The notes beneath the pieces were generated by a model. That model saw only the letters and a list, made by a program, of their open reading frames with translations. It made no database searches and was not told the DNA's origin. Of a stretch of 64,000 nt of DNA, positions 36,101 to 48,600 are shown piece by piece; position 1 is the stretch's first letter; every line of letters starts with the position of its first letter. A program made the position numbers and the translations under genes. This DNA comes from Cololabis saira (Eukaryota; Chordata; Actinopteri; Beloniformes; Belonidae): the NCBI RefSeq assembly GCF_033807715.1, contig NC_084599.1, forward strand, positions 32,154,160 through 32,218,159, read 5' to 3'.

Positions 36101-39100
36101 TCTGAACTCTGCAAGGAATCTCTCATAGTCCTTGGAGAGGGACCCATCCTGGCCAACGGCTGCAATGGCCCAGCTGAGGGCTTTGTCCGAGAGGAGGGAT
36201 ATGATCAGGGCGATCCGGGCCTCGTCGGACCCATAACGTGAGGGCTGGTGGGTAAACAGGAGTTGGCACTGACCGAGAAACCCCTTGCACTGGGCAAAAT
36301 TTCCAGAATAACTCTTGGGACATGGGAGTTTGGGCTCTGTGCTAGGTTCAGGAGGGTTATGAACAGATGAGACCAAGGGGCTGGGCTGAGGGGCTGCAGA
36401 AGGGCCGCTAAGCCGGGAGACGACCTCGGTCAGGGAAGCGAGCTGAGCGCCAATGGTCACCAGGGCAGCAGCGTTGGTCTGGGAGGTGGTCTGGAGAGTT
36501 GAAACCTCCCCTGTGACCAGGGTGAAGGCCTGGGTGAGCTGGTTGTTAAGGCCTGCTAGCTGGGCATCATGCTCGCGGACTCTGATTTGGAGGGTCTCGG
36601 GGTCAGGGAGCTTGGGCATAGTGGCGGGTGGGGCACCCGCCTGTCTGGGTTGGCTAGGGTTCATATTTGGCTTGATTGTTCTGTAGGGTCCAACCCCAAA
36701 ACCTGAGGTGAACCCGAGTAGCCAACCACAAACAGGCAGGAGACCAAACAATTGAAATAAAGAGCCAGATGGCTGTTTATTAAGGTGAAGGGGAAAAAAC
36801 TGACTCAGGGGTTGATCCGGAGGGGAAGGCAGAGGAAACGGGGGAGCGATGGTTGGGGGTCCAGGAGACCAGGGTCAGTCGTGAGTTGGCAGCTGGGGGG
36901 GGGTCACGGAGATCCACGAGAATGGCTGCGAGGGGAACAGAGGCGTCGAGGAGGGGTCCAGGGAGGCAACGTAGACACAGGAACAAAAAAGCCTTGGGAC
37001 AAAAAACAAAGAGGGATTAATGTAAGCACGACACAAAGGTTCAAACTCGAGGGCTGAAAAAAGCTAGAGAAAGTTTCTCGAAGGGCCTGATTTAGTTACC
37101 GCATGGGTTCAGTACAATCAAGCACTGAGTGAAGGTCCAGGTCTTCTTTTAAGCCTGGGCTGGCGATTAGTGGCAGCTGAGGTAGATGGCTGATCAGCAG
37201 CACCTGTGCTGCTGGCTCTCCCAGCCAGAGGAGGAGGACTCCTAACACTTTCTTGTCAGCCAAATTCAGTAAAACTTCATCCACGGCACTGCCGGTGAAG
37301 GCGTTATACTGTATGTGCTGGTGGAGTCCCGTCAATGCAAATCTACTCAGACCCCAGTCATGACAGTTGTTATTCTTTGGAATAAAGTTCCTGCAAAGTT
37401 TCATCTAAGAACCGATGGTGGGATGTGACACCGCTCTGACTGCCAAAAACTGTCATTACTTGGTTGAAGGTTGAGTGTATTATCTCAAGTCTGCTGTGGT
37501 TTTCTACCACAGGAGCTTAGTTTCTCCAAGCCCATCACAGTGTTGGATGACCTCGATCACCACTGAATGCAGCACAAACCCCCACAAATGCACACTGCCC
37601 CGCAATTTGATAAAATCTCCATCAATCAGTGCTTAGAAACCAGGGATACATAAGGTGGGAATTGACTCAGGACTCCAAATGAATATTATTTTGCATGGAC
37701 ATAGGATATCACAATGCATAAAGCAACTTCAACAAAGCTCTGGGTCAAACCAGGTTTCTGGTGGAACTGAACAGGGGACAGTGGCTGCAGATGTGGCCAG
37801 ATTTCCAGCACCATCGCATTTGTACGTCTGACTGACTGAGTTCCTGTGGGGGCTATACTGAAAAGAAGCAAGATGGTTTGGAGATCATCTAATTGATGAC
37901 TGGAGGGGGCAAGTGGAGGCGGAGTGTTCCTCCTTCATGGTCTGCTGTCAGCTAATCCCATACAAGAGCAAGCGCCGCCTCCTTAGAAGCTGATTGGTGG
38001 CAACACAACCTGAACGCCTGGCCTCAAAGACGAACATGTGCCCCAGTGGTGCTGTTGTTACTTTAGTTGTCTGGGATGAAGCTGCTGCACCCTTCAGCTG
38101 CTGGGTATAGATGGAACATCCTCCCAAAACTGGTAGTCCAATGGGGAGTATCCTCTCTAGCTCAGAAAAATGAGAAAAATCCCCCAAGCTGAAGTTGAAA
38201 TATGAGCTCCGCTACCTGAGCCTCATCCATCGCACATGACAGCTGATGCAACACCCACTCCACAGGCTGCAGAGCTTGTCTCGTGTTCTGGAGACGCAGC
38301 CAACGTTTGGAGCTGTCGCTCCTGCAGCAGCTCTGTCTGCAAACTCCAGACCCCCTGCTATTAGTGAAGGCAAAACAACTGCTGGTGTTTGCTGTTTTCT
38401 GGTTCTGGGATGTTGGATACCAGTCAAAGCAAAAACTCTGTTGTTGCATTGTTTCTCCCATACCTAAATACTGTTTTTACCTAACGGTTTTGTGGGAGAG
38501 AGGCAGGCTACACCCTGGACAGATGGCCAGCCCATCATAGGCCACAGAGAGAGAACAGAATAAATACATAACATAACATAACATAACATTTATTGTCTCT
38601 TTGTGCAACATATTGTAACAGCAAAGACATTGTGGGTCAGCATTTACTATGCATTTATTTGTACTGTATATTTCAGTTTAAATCGGATATTATTTTCAAT
38701 TTTACAAAACATCATCCAATGTAATTATTCTATGAAAAAGAGTGTATTAATCTTGCTGTTTTACCGATGCCTGCAGCTTCTGTCTCACCTTGACGATGGA
38801 ACTCGATCCCTCTGCTTCTAGCTTTGTTCTAGAGCTTTAACTTGCAAAACCCTTGGCGTTTTCCTTTGAACTTCAAATGTCTTACATAAAGATAGCACAT
38901 GCTCATCAGTGGAGAGGCCTTGACAGTCAACTACATGTTATTGCTTGCCATTAACAAACTCTCTCCCTTCTCTTCCCCCTTCCCTCCCTCTATTTATCCT
39001 TCTTTACAACATCTTTCTATGCATCTGTCTCTGGTTTAGGGTCCTCCAGGTCCTCCCGGCCTACCTGGTCCTCCTGGAGAGAGAGGCTCGAGGGTGAGTC

Positions 39101-42100
39101 GTTTGTGTGGAAGTGATGGTCGCATGATGATGGTGTTCGCTTAAGATTTCATGCCAGTGCAGCTGACGAATCCGTCCAGCCAGAGCAGAACAGGTTTTTC
39201 CAAGCCCCTGATTTTACAGAAACATGTGCTGGCTGTTTCATGGCAACCTTAAGACCCATCAACAAGCATGTAACACATTCACTTTGTAACGGCTGTCAGC
39301 AAATAACAGCCGCATGTTTTTCTTGTGCCTTTGTCCGCGATCGCAGCTGAATCGCTTGAGAAAGAGGTGCTGACAGACACCTCTGCGGTAAGAATGATTC
39401 AACTTAAACACAGGCTTTAAAGGCACATTAAGGTGACATAATTTGGTGTGAGGATGCACGAAACACCGCCGGTGCGTTTGGGGCATCGGCGTTAAACGAG
39501 CATCCTGCGTCACGCGTCGACCAGCAGCTTTATCAGCTGAACGTGTTTCCACTCTGATCTCGAGACCACTTATTAGGAAACCGCTGAAAACTGTCATGAT
39601 GCAATGCTGAAATCATGCCACAAGCCCCGGGGCGACCTTGGAACAGAACAAGACACATTTTATGGAATAGTTGTAGTATGTGTAAGCGGTAAGGTGCAGA
39701 AATAGGTTTCGTCTCTTGGCCTCCGCTCTTCCCAGCACAGCAGGGTTTTCATGGCTAATTTACCCAAGAGAATGTAAATATTTACACGGATTCAGTGGAA
39801 GACAACATGCAGGATGCACGATTAGCTTGTTTTGGTCATTTATTTGTGTTTTGGTTCCCTTTCCCATCGTTACAGTTCAGAGAAAGCACCACTCAAACCT
39901 CTCAAATGAGAGACATATTGTAAACTTTTCAAAGCTAATACTGTACTTGGAAGGTTAACAGCGCAAATGTGCTCATTGCAGTATGGAATAATTAGTATTC
40001 TACATGTTCATTAGCGGTGGCAGTTGACAGACGATGTTACAGTGGCTGCAGATGGTGCCCGGGAAGGATCGATGTTGTTGACGCATAATTGGAGGCAGAT
40101 TTGTAGACAGCGGCGTGACACACATTTAAACATGCCTTCTGGCTTGGAAAGCGCTTGGCTGCTTACATAACCTAATATCAGTCACATACCTATGTCATGG
40201 AATGGAAAGAGAGCTTTAGATCATTATGTGTCGAGGAGCTGACAACGGGGGGCTGTATCTCATCCGTGTCATCTGACTTATTATTGTTCGTCCGATTATT
40301 CATGCGAGCAGGTTTTGATTTATTCTGAACTGGTAAAGGCAAAGTTTTGAAAATGACGGTAAAGGACGGGATGGATGAAAGAGACGGATCATCCACTTAG
40401 CTTTTGTTATCATGCAGAAATAGGCCAGTCTGCAGGCAGCAGGGATACAGATGTGCAGGAATGCAGCATATTTATGGTGTGTGTGTGTGTGTGTGTGTGT
40501 GTGGGGAGGGAGGGAGTGCCTGCAACTGTGCACACGTAGAAGTGTGGTTTCATTTTAATTGCACTTTGTTTAAGGATTTTAATATATTTGCAGCAGCAGT
40601 TAACAATGAACACAAAAAAATGTCTGTTTCCAGGTTTTGGAAATGCATCTGTTCAGATATGAACTGTTGGCAGCAAATGGACAGATATTTGATATTGAAT
40701 TTGTTTTCTCTTTGTCCAGGGTCCTCTGGGTCCACGTGGAAACCCAGGACAGTCTGGACCTCCTGGGCCCAAGGTGAGAGGCATTTTCCAATGGAGGGAG
40801 GAATAACTTGGCTTGGGTACTTGAGAACCCTTCCTGAGTGTATCTGGGGCCTTATTTATGAAATAAAAGCGTAGGATTAAAGCGTAGGATTACATACTTA
40901 TATTTTTTCATTTTCATTTTGCCTTTTTTTAACCAGGTCGGTCCCGTTGAGACACAATGACCTCTTTTTCAAGGGAAGCCTGGCCAAGACAGCAGCATAA
41001 AAGAAATTACAATTGCAGACACACAAGTCACACAACAAAAATTACAACAATTACAAGGCATAGAAATCACAACACACAGATAAAATACATTTCAAGGAGG
41101 AAGCAACAGGGCTAAGGCTCTGGATTCACATTAAAAACAGAAACAAGTACAATATGAAGCTGCTCCAATTTCTCTAACACGAGTTTTCAGAGCTCCAAGA
41201 TTGATGAGCTCCTTTAGCTTTAGAGTTTTTTGCAGTGCATTCCAGGCAACAGGTGCAGCGTACTTAAAGCAGTGCTTACCAAGTTCTGAGTTAACTTTAG
41301 GCACATTTAGTACCGTAAATAAAACTCATTGGAACGTAGGTGGTAGTTGCTCTGGGATTTGGAGAAATAGTTACATAAATAGTGGGGGAGCAGGCCCAGG
41401 ATAGTTTTGTAAATAAAAATATTCCAATGAATAAGGCGCCGTGCTGCTAATGATGACCATTCAACTCGGGCATATAGAGTGCAGTGGTGGATATCAGCAG
41501 ACCATGTTGCCATTACAGTACCATCCAATGGTGCTTCTGTTCACCAGAATTGGTCTGCATTCCATTCCCAGGTCAGACCAGAAAGCTGGGCTTCTTACCC
41601 TTTTAAAGTTTGAGAAGAAGTTGAGGTAATTTCCACCCCAAGACCTCTAATTATTCACTTTAGAACTACAAGACTCTGAGCCCCAGACGTCCCGGGAACA
41701 TGTCACAGTCCACGGCCACATTTATCCATAAACAGTTACAAAGACCTCTTAAATGTTGACGTGCAGGAAAAAACAAACAAACAAACAAACTTTCCTCAAT
41801 GAGGCGACTCCGGCACTAGATCTGGAAGGCTGGCGTCATTCACATGAACCCCTGGCCATGGTTCTCACCAATTTGACTCTCAGTTCATTTGTCCATTTAA
41901 AAGAGAAAATGATGCCCCGTCCGTGCCTTCCAGCTGAGGCACAACTGCTGGAAAATCCCACCACGCCCCCCCCCACGGCTTCCACTTGCAGGCTCCTGCT
42001 CTCGATCCAAACAGGGGTGTTAATTTGATCTATGTCGCTCCCACTATCTCAATCTAAGAAATATCTGTGGTAGTGATGAGCTTGAATATCAAACAACGAT

Positions 42101-45100
42101 CAGAGCGTGAGTCCGATGAAAGCATTGTAAACCATGGCAACAAGTGAAGGGTTGAGAAGAAAACAATGATTTTGCTGACGGAAAGTGGGGAGCATGCAAT
42201 CCAGGAAGTCAGACTGAGCATTACATGTGAGATTCAGGTAGGAAGTTCGCCCTCTAAAGACTCTGAAGACTGAAGAGTCAGGGATTCCAGTGGCTGTTGA
42301 ATTTCAGGGAGATGCTGAAACACTTGTTGCTTTGTGCAGAGAGGGAGAGCAGCCGTGACGAAGCTTTCAGTCCAGGATGGAGGTCGCTTATGTTCGTGTC
42401 ATTCTGCCTATTCTAACAAGTGTTAGCGCGTGAAACACATGCACGAAATTTCCTGCAGTGCCAGTTCTGAATTTGTGACATTCTGTGAAATTACGCTTAA
42501 AAAAAACATCTATGCACCTTTTTCTAGTTTCAGCAAAGAATCAGCATTTCAAGCTGCTATCCTGTTCATTAATAATGGAGTAATATAATTGATAATGCTC
42601 TGAAAGTTCCAGGGTTACATAAACCTTATGTGATCAAAAACTGCTATAAAGTAAATGATGGCAAGATTTTGAACATGAAGAGATTTTAATTGATTGATAA
42701 CGACTGACATGACCGGTAAATAGAATTTTGCCTGACTGACCTTCATCCGTCACACCCACATCCCCCGGTGCTGCACAAGCGGAGAGTAAAGTTTTCTTCA
42801 CCACTCGTGAACCTCTTGTTTGTACCTCAGATCCAGGAAGAATGCGATGCGTGCAATCCTGTCAACAGTCCTGGCATTTGGGTCACTTAGGTCTCACACC
42901 ACAGTGCAGACCTATGCTAAGGGAGCTCTCCTGCCACCTACCCCAGACATACTTTTTTTTATTATTATTAAAGATTTCTACACTGAAATTTGACAGCTTT
43001 GGTCTTTGGTTTTGCTTGTTTCTCTAAGCTATACTTCATTAGCATCTATATTTACACCATTTTACTGGAGCCTGATGTACATGAAGTGTTCTTCTGCAGT
43101 TTAGGAAACAGTTTTGACATTTTCCTGTCAGGTATCAGTTTAAATAAGACAGCCATAGATAGGTGATAGGTACACAAACCATTTGATTCCTAACATTTTA
43201 ATAAACACTTGATTTTTCAAAAATCATTGTCTTTGCCAATTAACAATTTTAGCAGGTAATGCAATCTAGCTTTATACTTCAGAGGAAGTAGAAAACCTTT
43301 CTCACTAGAAACCATCTGCATCTTTAGTTTCTTTTTCTTGTTTTGTAGGGATTTCCCTTTAAAGCGTTCCACACTTCGATATAAAATCAATCTAGATTAA
43401 GCTTCTTTTTTTTTCGTACAACAAATGGCATCAATTATAGTGACTAATGCGATTGATGTGTTTTCCCCTAAAGAGAACAGACTATGTGAAAGTGGAGCGG
43501 AGCCAGACACGGCCAGATGTGGACAAGCGTCCCGGTAATGAGCCGGCGTAGGTTTCCACAGCGTAGCAGGGAAGACACACGGGTAGTAGATGATCTGGAC
43601 AGTGTACTCTTAGTCCTAATCATCATTATTGCTCCTTTTGTAGTGCATAGCTGTTCCCCTCGCCCCCTTTTTTTAACCCCTCAGCACTGATTGCATTATA
43701 CACAAAAAAGCAGAGAAAGCATCCCTGCTGAACTTTTTCCTAGCATGGTGTCAGATACGTCGACACCACAGAACAGTGATGCGGGTGAATTCGTAGATGT
43801 CTGTGGAAACTTTATTCACCAAGTAGCTGCACGGGCTGTTTTTGTTCAATGAAAACCTACTCCCATGCAGTCATCAGATACTTGCAAGCGCTCTGTTTTA
43901 CTTCTTGGTTGGTGAAACGGCGGCGAAGATTGATTTGCTCTGTGTCACCTCTGACCTCGCTAAGACGCTGTGAATATTTGGCTGAGGTTTCCCTGAATGG
44001 TTATTGTGAAATACTTGGCCACCTGCTGACTGATCTGTTCCTTCGGCCCGCTCGCCCACATGCATGTGGACAAATACAGAGTCTATCTAATACCGCTGTG
44101 ACCGGTCAGTGAGTCACACTCATTCCTGGGAACCCCTTCTGGAGATAGGAGATTGAGAAAGCCTTTGTCTCTTTCACGGGGGAGCAATCTCGTGTGGGAA
44201 TGTGTTTGGTTGCCACGACACAAACGAATGAATATGCAGTAGTTACTGGTGTTGAATGTAGCTGATGCAAGACGTTACTTCTGTGTGTTGCAAACCTAAA
44301 AGCGCCTGTCTGTCTGTGTCACGCGCGACTGGCTGTTTTGTCAAACAGGAAGGAACTCCGGTTTTATATTTTGAAAGAATTTCTGCTCGCCCACCCCTGA
44401 GCTTATGTATGCTTCGCTTGCTTCCAGTCAAAACTAAATGCTCAAAGCCAAGGAAGATAATACCTGTTTAAAGTGGGGATAGAGATAGCCGTCGTGGAGA
44501 ATGTGCGAGTGTGAATTGTGACAATGTGGCCGGAATCAACCAATCTAAGAGCTTCATATCTGAGCATCTCTAAACTCTGGATGGAAATCTTGTGTTTAAT
44601 GAGTCAAGAATGATTTACACCAGTTTGGTGTGATTATTTGGGGAAGATTTTTATGCTCCAGCAGCTCGACCTGTTCCCCTGTCGGACTAACACGTGTACG
44701 AGGAGGAAGAAAGATGCCAAATCTGCATTTTCACCAGCAATATGATTGAGCCAACGAACATCTATCTTTTTTTCTTCTCATCATTTTAACAACACAGAGC
44801 AAAAAAAAAAGAAAAAGTGCTGATGAAAGAAGGAAATACATCCTGCAACACTATGTATCTGGGGAATTTGAAGCATTATTGCTTACAAAACTGCTTCTTG
44901 ACGCTATTCAACCGATCGAATACTCTATTATTGGGCAGCTAACCTAATTCTGTTCTTCTTTAACACAAAGAATTGATTTGGTTCCTCCGGATTTGACTTT
45001 ATTATCCAGCTCGGTCATACTCAGAGGCACTCAGCCAGAGAAATTAAGCAAGTGACGTAGGTAGAGCTACGACCAGGCTAGTCATCTAAAATCGTGTGGG

Positions 45101-45661
45101 GTGGAGTAGGAATGTCGGCGAGTGACTGCTGCTGGTTCCACAGTGACAATATGTTGAGCCTAGGGCTGTTCGATTTTGCCCAAAAATAAAATCTCGATTT
45201 TTTTTCTCTCAAAATCCGATTTTCGATTACGATTACGATTATTTTGTGAATTGACAAAAGGCAAAGAAATTCAAAGTTCAATTCAAATATGCTGTTTTTT
45301 TTATTGAACATTTGCCCCATTGGGCTTTTTATATATTATATGTTATATTTCCAATTAAATAAAACAAGACATTTTCTAATTAAACTAAACTGGGTATTTG
45401 CATGCTAAATAATAATGCAACCCATGAAGGAGGTAGAGGTGTGTAATGTCAGTCATTACATTTGCTATTCACATTTGCAAGTTTTTTGCAAGGAACACGA
45501 GCCGGTTTACCGCATCTGGCTTGAGGGATGCCCGGTGGCATGTTACAACGCCCCCTCCTACACTAAAGAGCCTCTCCGATGGGGCACTTGTCGCAGGTAT
45601 TGAGAGGTATTTCCATCAATCATTAATATGGTATCAATCATTAATATGTGTGCAGACAAGG

Positions 45662-45697
<36 letters not shown>

Positions 45698-48600
45698 GTG
45701 AAAAATCGATTTTACGATTTTCACGTTTTAACATCGTTCTAATTACATAATCGCAATTATGATTTAAAATCGATTAATCGAACAGCCCTAGTTGAGCCGC
45801 GTTGATCCGCCTCGTTGCGATCAGTTCGGTACGTGTCATACCTGCGGAAGGGACAGATGTCGGTCCTAAGGGACAACAATCTCCACAGTGTTGTCAAAGT
45901 AGAGTAATGAAGCATCTCCATCTTTATCTCCAACTTCAACTCATTCTGCACTGACTGAACTTTTGAGGCGGTTCAACTCTAAAATCGGTTCTTCTTTTCT
46001 CTTCACTGAATTTTCTAATATCACTGAACGTGAGAAGCACCAGAAGTCACTGTTGCTGAAACCAAAAAAATGACAGACAAATGGACTGACAGCAAAGAAC
46101 AGAGGTTATTGAGTCTACACTGGATGATCTAACAACCTGGGGTAGCTCCAAACATGACGTGTCATAAAACTGTACCGAAAAGAGGGATCTGAATTTGGAA
46201 TCTGCCAGTCTGGTGTTTTGCCAGTTTGATGCTCCGAGATTTGTCAAATGTAAACTCTCTCATGCAACTCTCGTAATAGCTCTACGTGCGTTTGAGTTAG
46301 TTACAGTAGGTCCAAATTTACATTTGCATGGTAGTTCAAAGTCGTACACGAGTCTCTTAGGAGTCCGACTCCACCTGAGCGATATTGGCCTACTGTTCTC
46401 CTGTGGTATTTTGGCCAAGCCATGTCACAGACGTCTCATTAACACCTCAGGAAATTGTGTAAGCTTGGGGGAAAAAAAGAGCATAATATGTCTCCTTCAA
46501 GGCTTTAGTGTTTACTGTCTTTATGTATCAGATTTCATTTGCTGTTTTGATGGTGTGCATCGCCCAGCGTGTAAACTGCCGCTGGCTGACAGCCACCCTC
46601 AAATGATCCTTATGTGACAAACTGGAGATTTCATTTTCCTCTTGATGATCGCAAACTGTCCAAGCCCCGGAGCAGCTGCGTGCCCTAAATCAGTGTTCTT
46701 CTTCCACAAAACTGACGCTTTTCGCTGTTCCTCACTGAGTGTTATTATGTCAGGGAGCCATGAGCGCTCACATTAGTGAAAATAAGTTTGCACGAATAGA
46801 TTTCTCAAATTCTCTTCTATTCTATGAGTTGGGCTGCAGTCAGTCAAATGTAACCGACACTTTTGATGTTTCATGATTTATTTACAAGTTGGCTGTCTAC
46901 CCACAACACATTTCTGTTGTTGATATCGTTAGCTTTAATAGCTTGCACACATTTTTAATCAACAGACTTTTTTACTTATATAAATATACAAGAAGTCGTA
47001 AAAATTCACACAACACAATTAAAATGTCCATATCATCCAAATATATATAAGAACTGATGCACGGTGGCACAGCTGGTGGTGCAGCCACCTCAAAGCTACA
47101 AGGTCCCGGGTTCAATTCTCGCCGGCGACGCTGTGGGCGCTGAGTGTTTACGCCATGACTTCAGCGCCCACACCCTGGGTGGGGTTAGCGAAAGGGCCTT
47201 TCTGTGTGGAGTTTGCATCTTCTCCCCGTGTTCCCTTGGGCAGCTAATGTGAGCTACTCTCAGAAAAACATGCACACAGTCCTGGGCTACACATGCCCCC
47301 TCTGGCCAGCCGGGGCCCCAGATGGGGTGGGGAGGATCTGTCCGGAATAACGTGATCCTCCCACGCGCCACGTCTGGCCAGAGTGCAGGGCCCTCCCAGG
47401 GTTGGCAAAGGGTGAGCAATGCCCAGGACTGACTTAGGTCAGGTGGCCGTCTCCTGTCCCCGGTTGGGGGGGTCTCTAACGTGACAGGTGAGGGAGTCTT
47501 CCCACAAACGAGAGCAGTGCTAAAGCAATACCTACATGCTGGGGGATGAAAGACAATATATTTTGTTATCCCCATGGAGGCAATTTGTTTTACTGTCAGT
47601 CTTTTCTCTTACTTCTTGCTTTCATTTTATTACTTTTATTAATCTTTTTGAGGGTAGGCAAATAATAAGCTTTGCTTCAGCCTACACCTTTTTCGGTCTA
47701 GATGGTATTTGTATATTGGAAATTTTTTATAAAGTTTTCTTTGAACAGTGTATTCGTTTTTTTGTTGTAATTTTTATTGTTTTTTTTGTCATGTCATGAC
47801 CGAAATAAACGAAACTAAACTAAAAAAACAAAAAAAAACTAATAGAGTAAGGACAAGAACCCAGTGCATCATGGGAGGTCCCCCAGCAGTCTAGCCTTAT
47901 AGTAGCACCACTAAAAGGATCAGGGCTCAGGGCACCTGATAACTATCAAAAAAAAAGAGAATGTTTTCAGCCTAATCTCAAAGGAAGACAAGGTGTCTGT
48001 TTGGCTAAAGGTAATATGAGTCGTTTCAGGTAAACGGGAGCAATGAAGGAAACAAGTTGGGGCTGCGATCTGGGACTGTTGCATCCAACAGTTTGGCTTC
48101 ATTTGATTGGCGATGACATGAAGAGATGAACAGTGTGAAAAGAAATGTTGCTTCTGCTGAAATGGAAGCTTGTTAATTCTGCTCACGTTTTCAATTCAGC
48201 AGTATCTTAACATCTTTGAAATCACATTTCAAGTGAAATAGACAAGCCGTGTAGGCTTCCTCCATCCATCCATCATCTTAACCCAATATTCCAATGCAGG
48301 AACATTAAAAAAAAACATTTGTTGATATTTTACATCATCAAGTCTTGACGTTATAACAAAAATAACACAATATGGATGAATCATTCAGGATACGTGGGTT
48401 CAAAAACATTCTGTCTAAAAATACCCATGATTTTAACAATCGCACTTCTGGACTTTTTGGATGTAACTATAGCAAATTTTAAATGCACATCAGCCAAGAT
48501 TGATGTGTGGCAATTGTAGCATCCATGTCACAAAAGGCCAAGTTTGGCCGGATAAGTAAATTAATAAATAGAAATAATCCTTAAATGGGCCGCGTGCTCC

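Larger units (their letters stand above)
31648..37247 (-). mobile_element. Complete Ty3/gypsy chromovirus (Tf1/sushi-like) LTR retrotransposon
   Basis: This 5,600-bp element lies in intron 3, antisense to col24a1. It is flanked by a perfect 5-bp duplication, CTTTC (31643-31647 and 37248-37252). The two LTRs are each 566 bp, begin TG and end CA, and I saw no difference between them. One uninterrupted gag-pol frame fills the interior. The element has a TATA-like box in the LTR, a polypurine tract at 32217-32227 and a self-complementary priming site. Intact structure and LTR identity mean a very young insertion, possibly polymorphic and still active. Confidence 0.95.

Noticed and set aside
31751..36686. 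Many + strand and alternate-frame ORFs across the gypsy element
   Set aside because: They are shadows of the G+C-rich gag-pol frame and LTRs, with no domain features.
47056..47130. tRNA gene
   Set aside because: A- and B-box-like motifs are present but arms do not pair into a cloverleaf, and the sequence continues into a known type of fish repeat. It is a SINE head.
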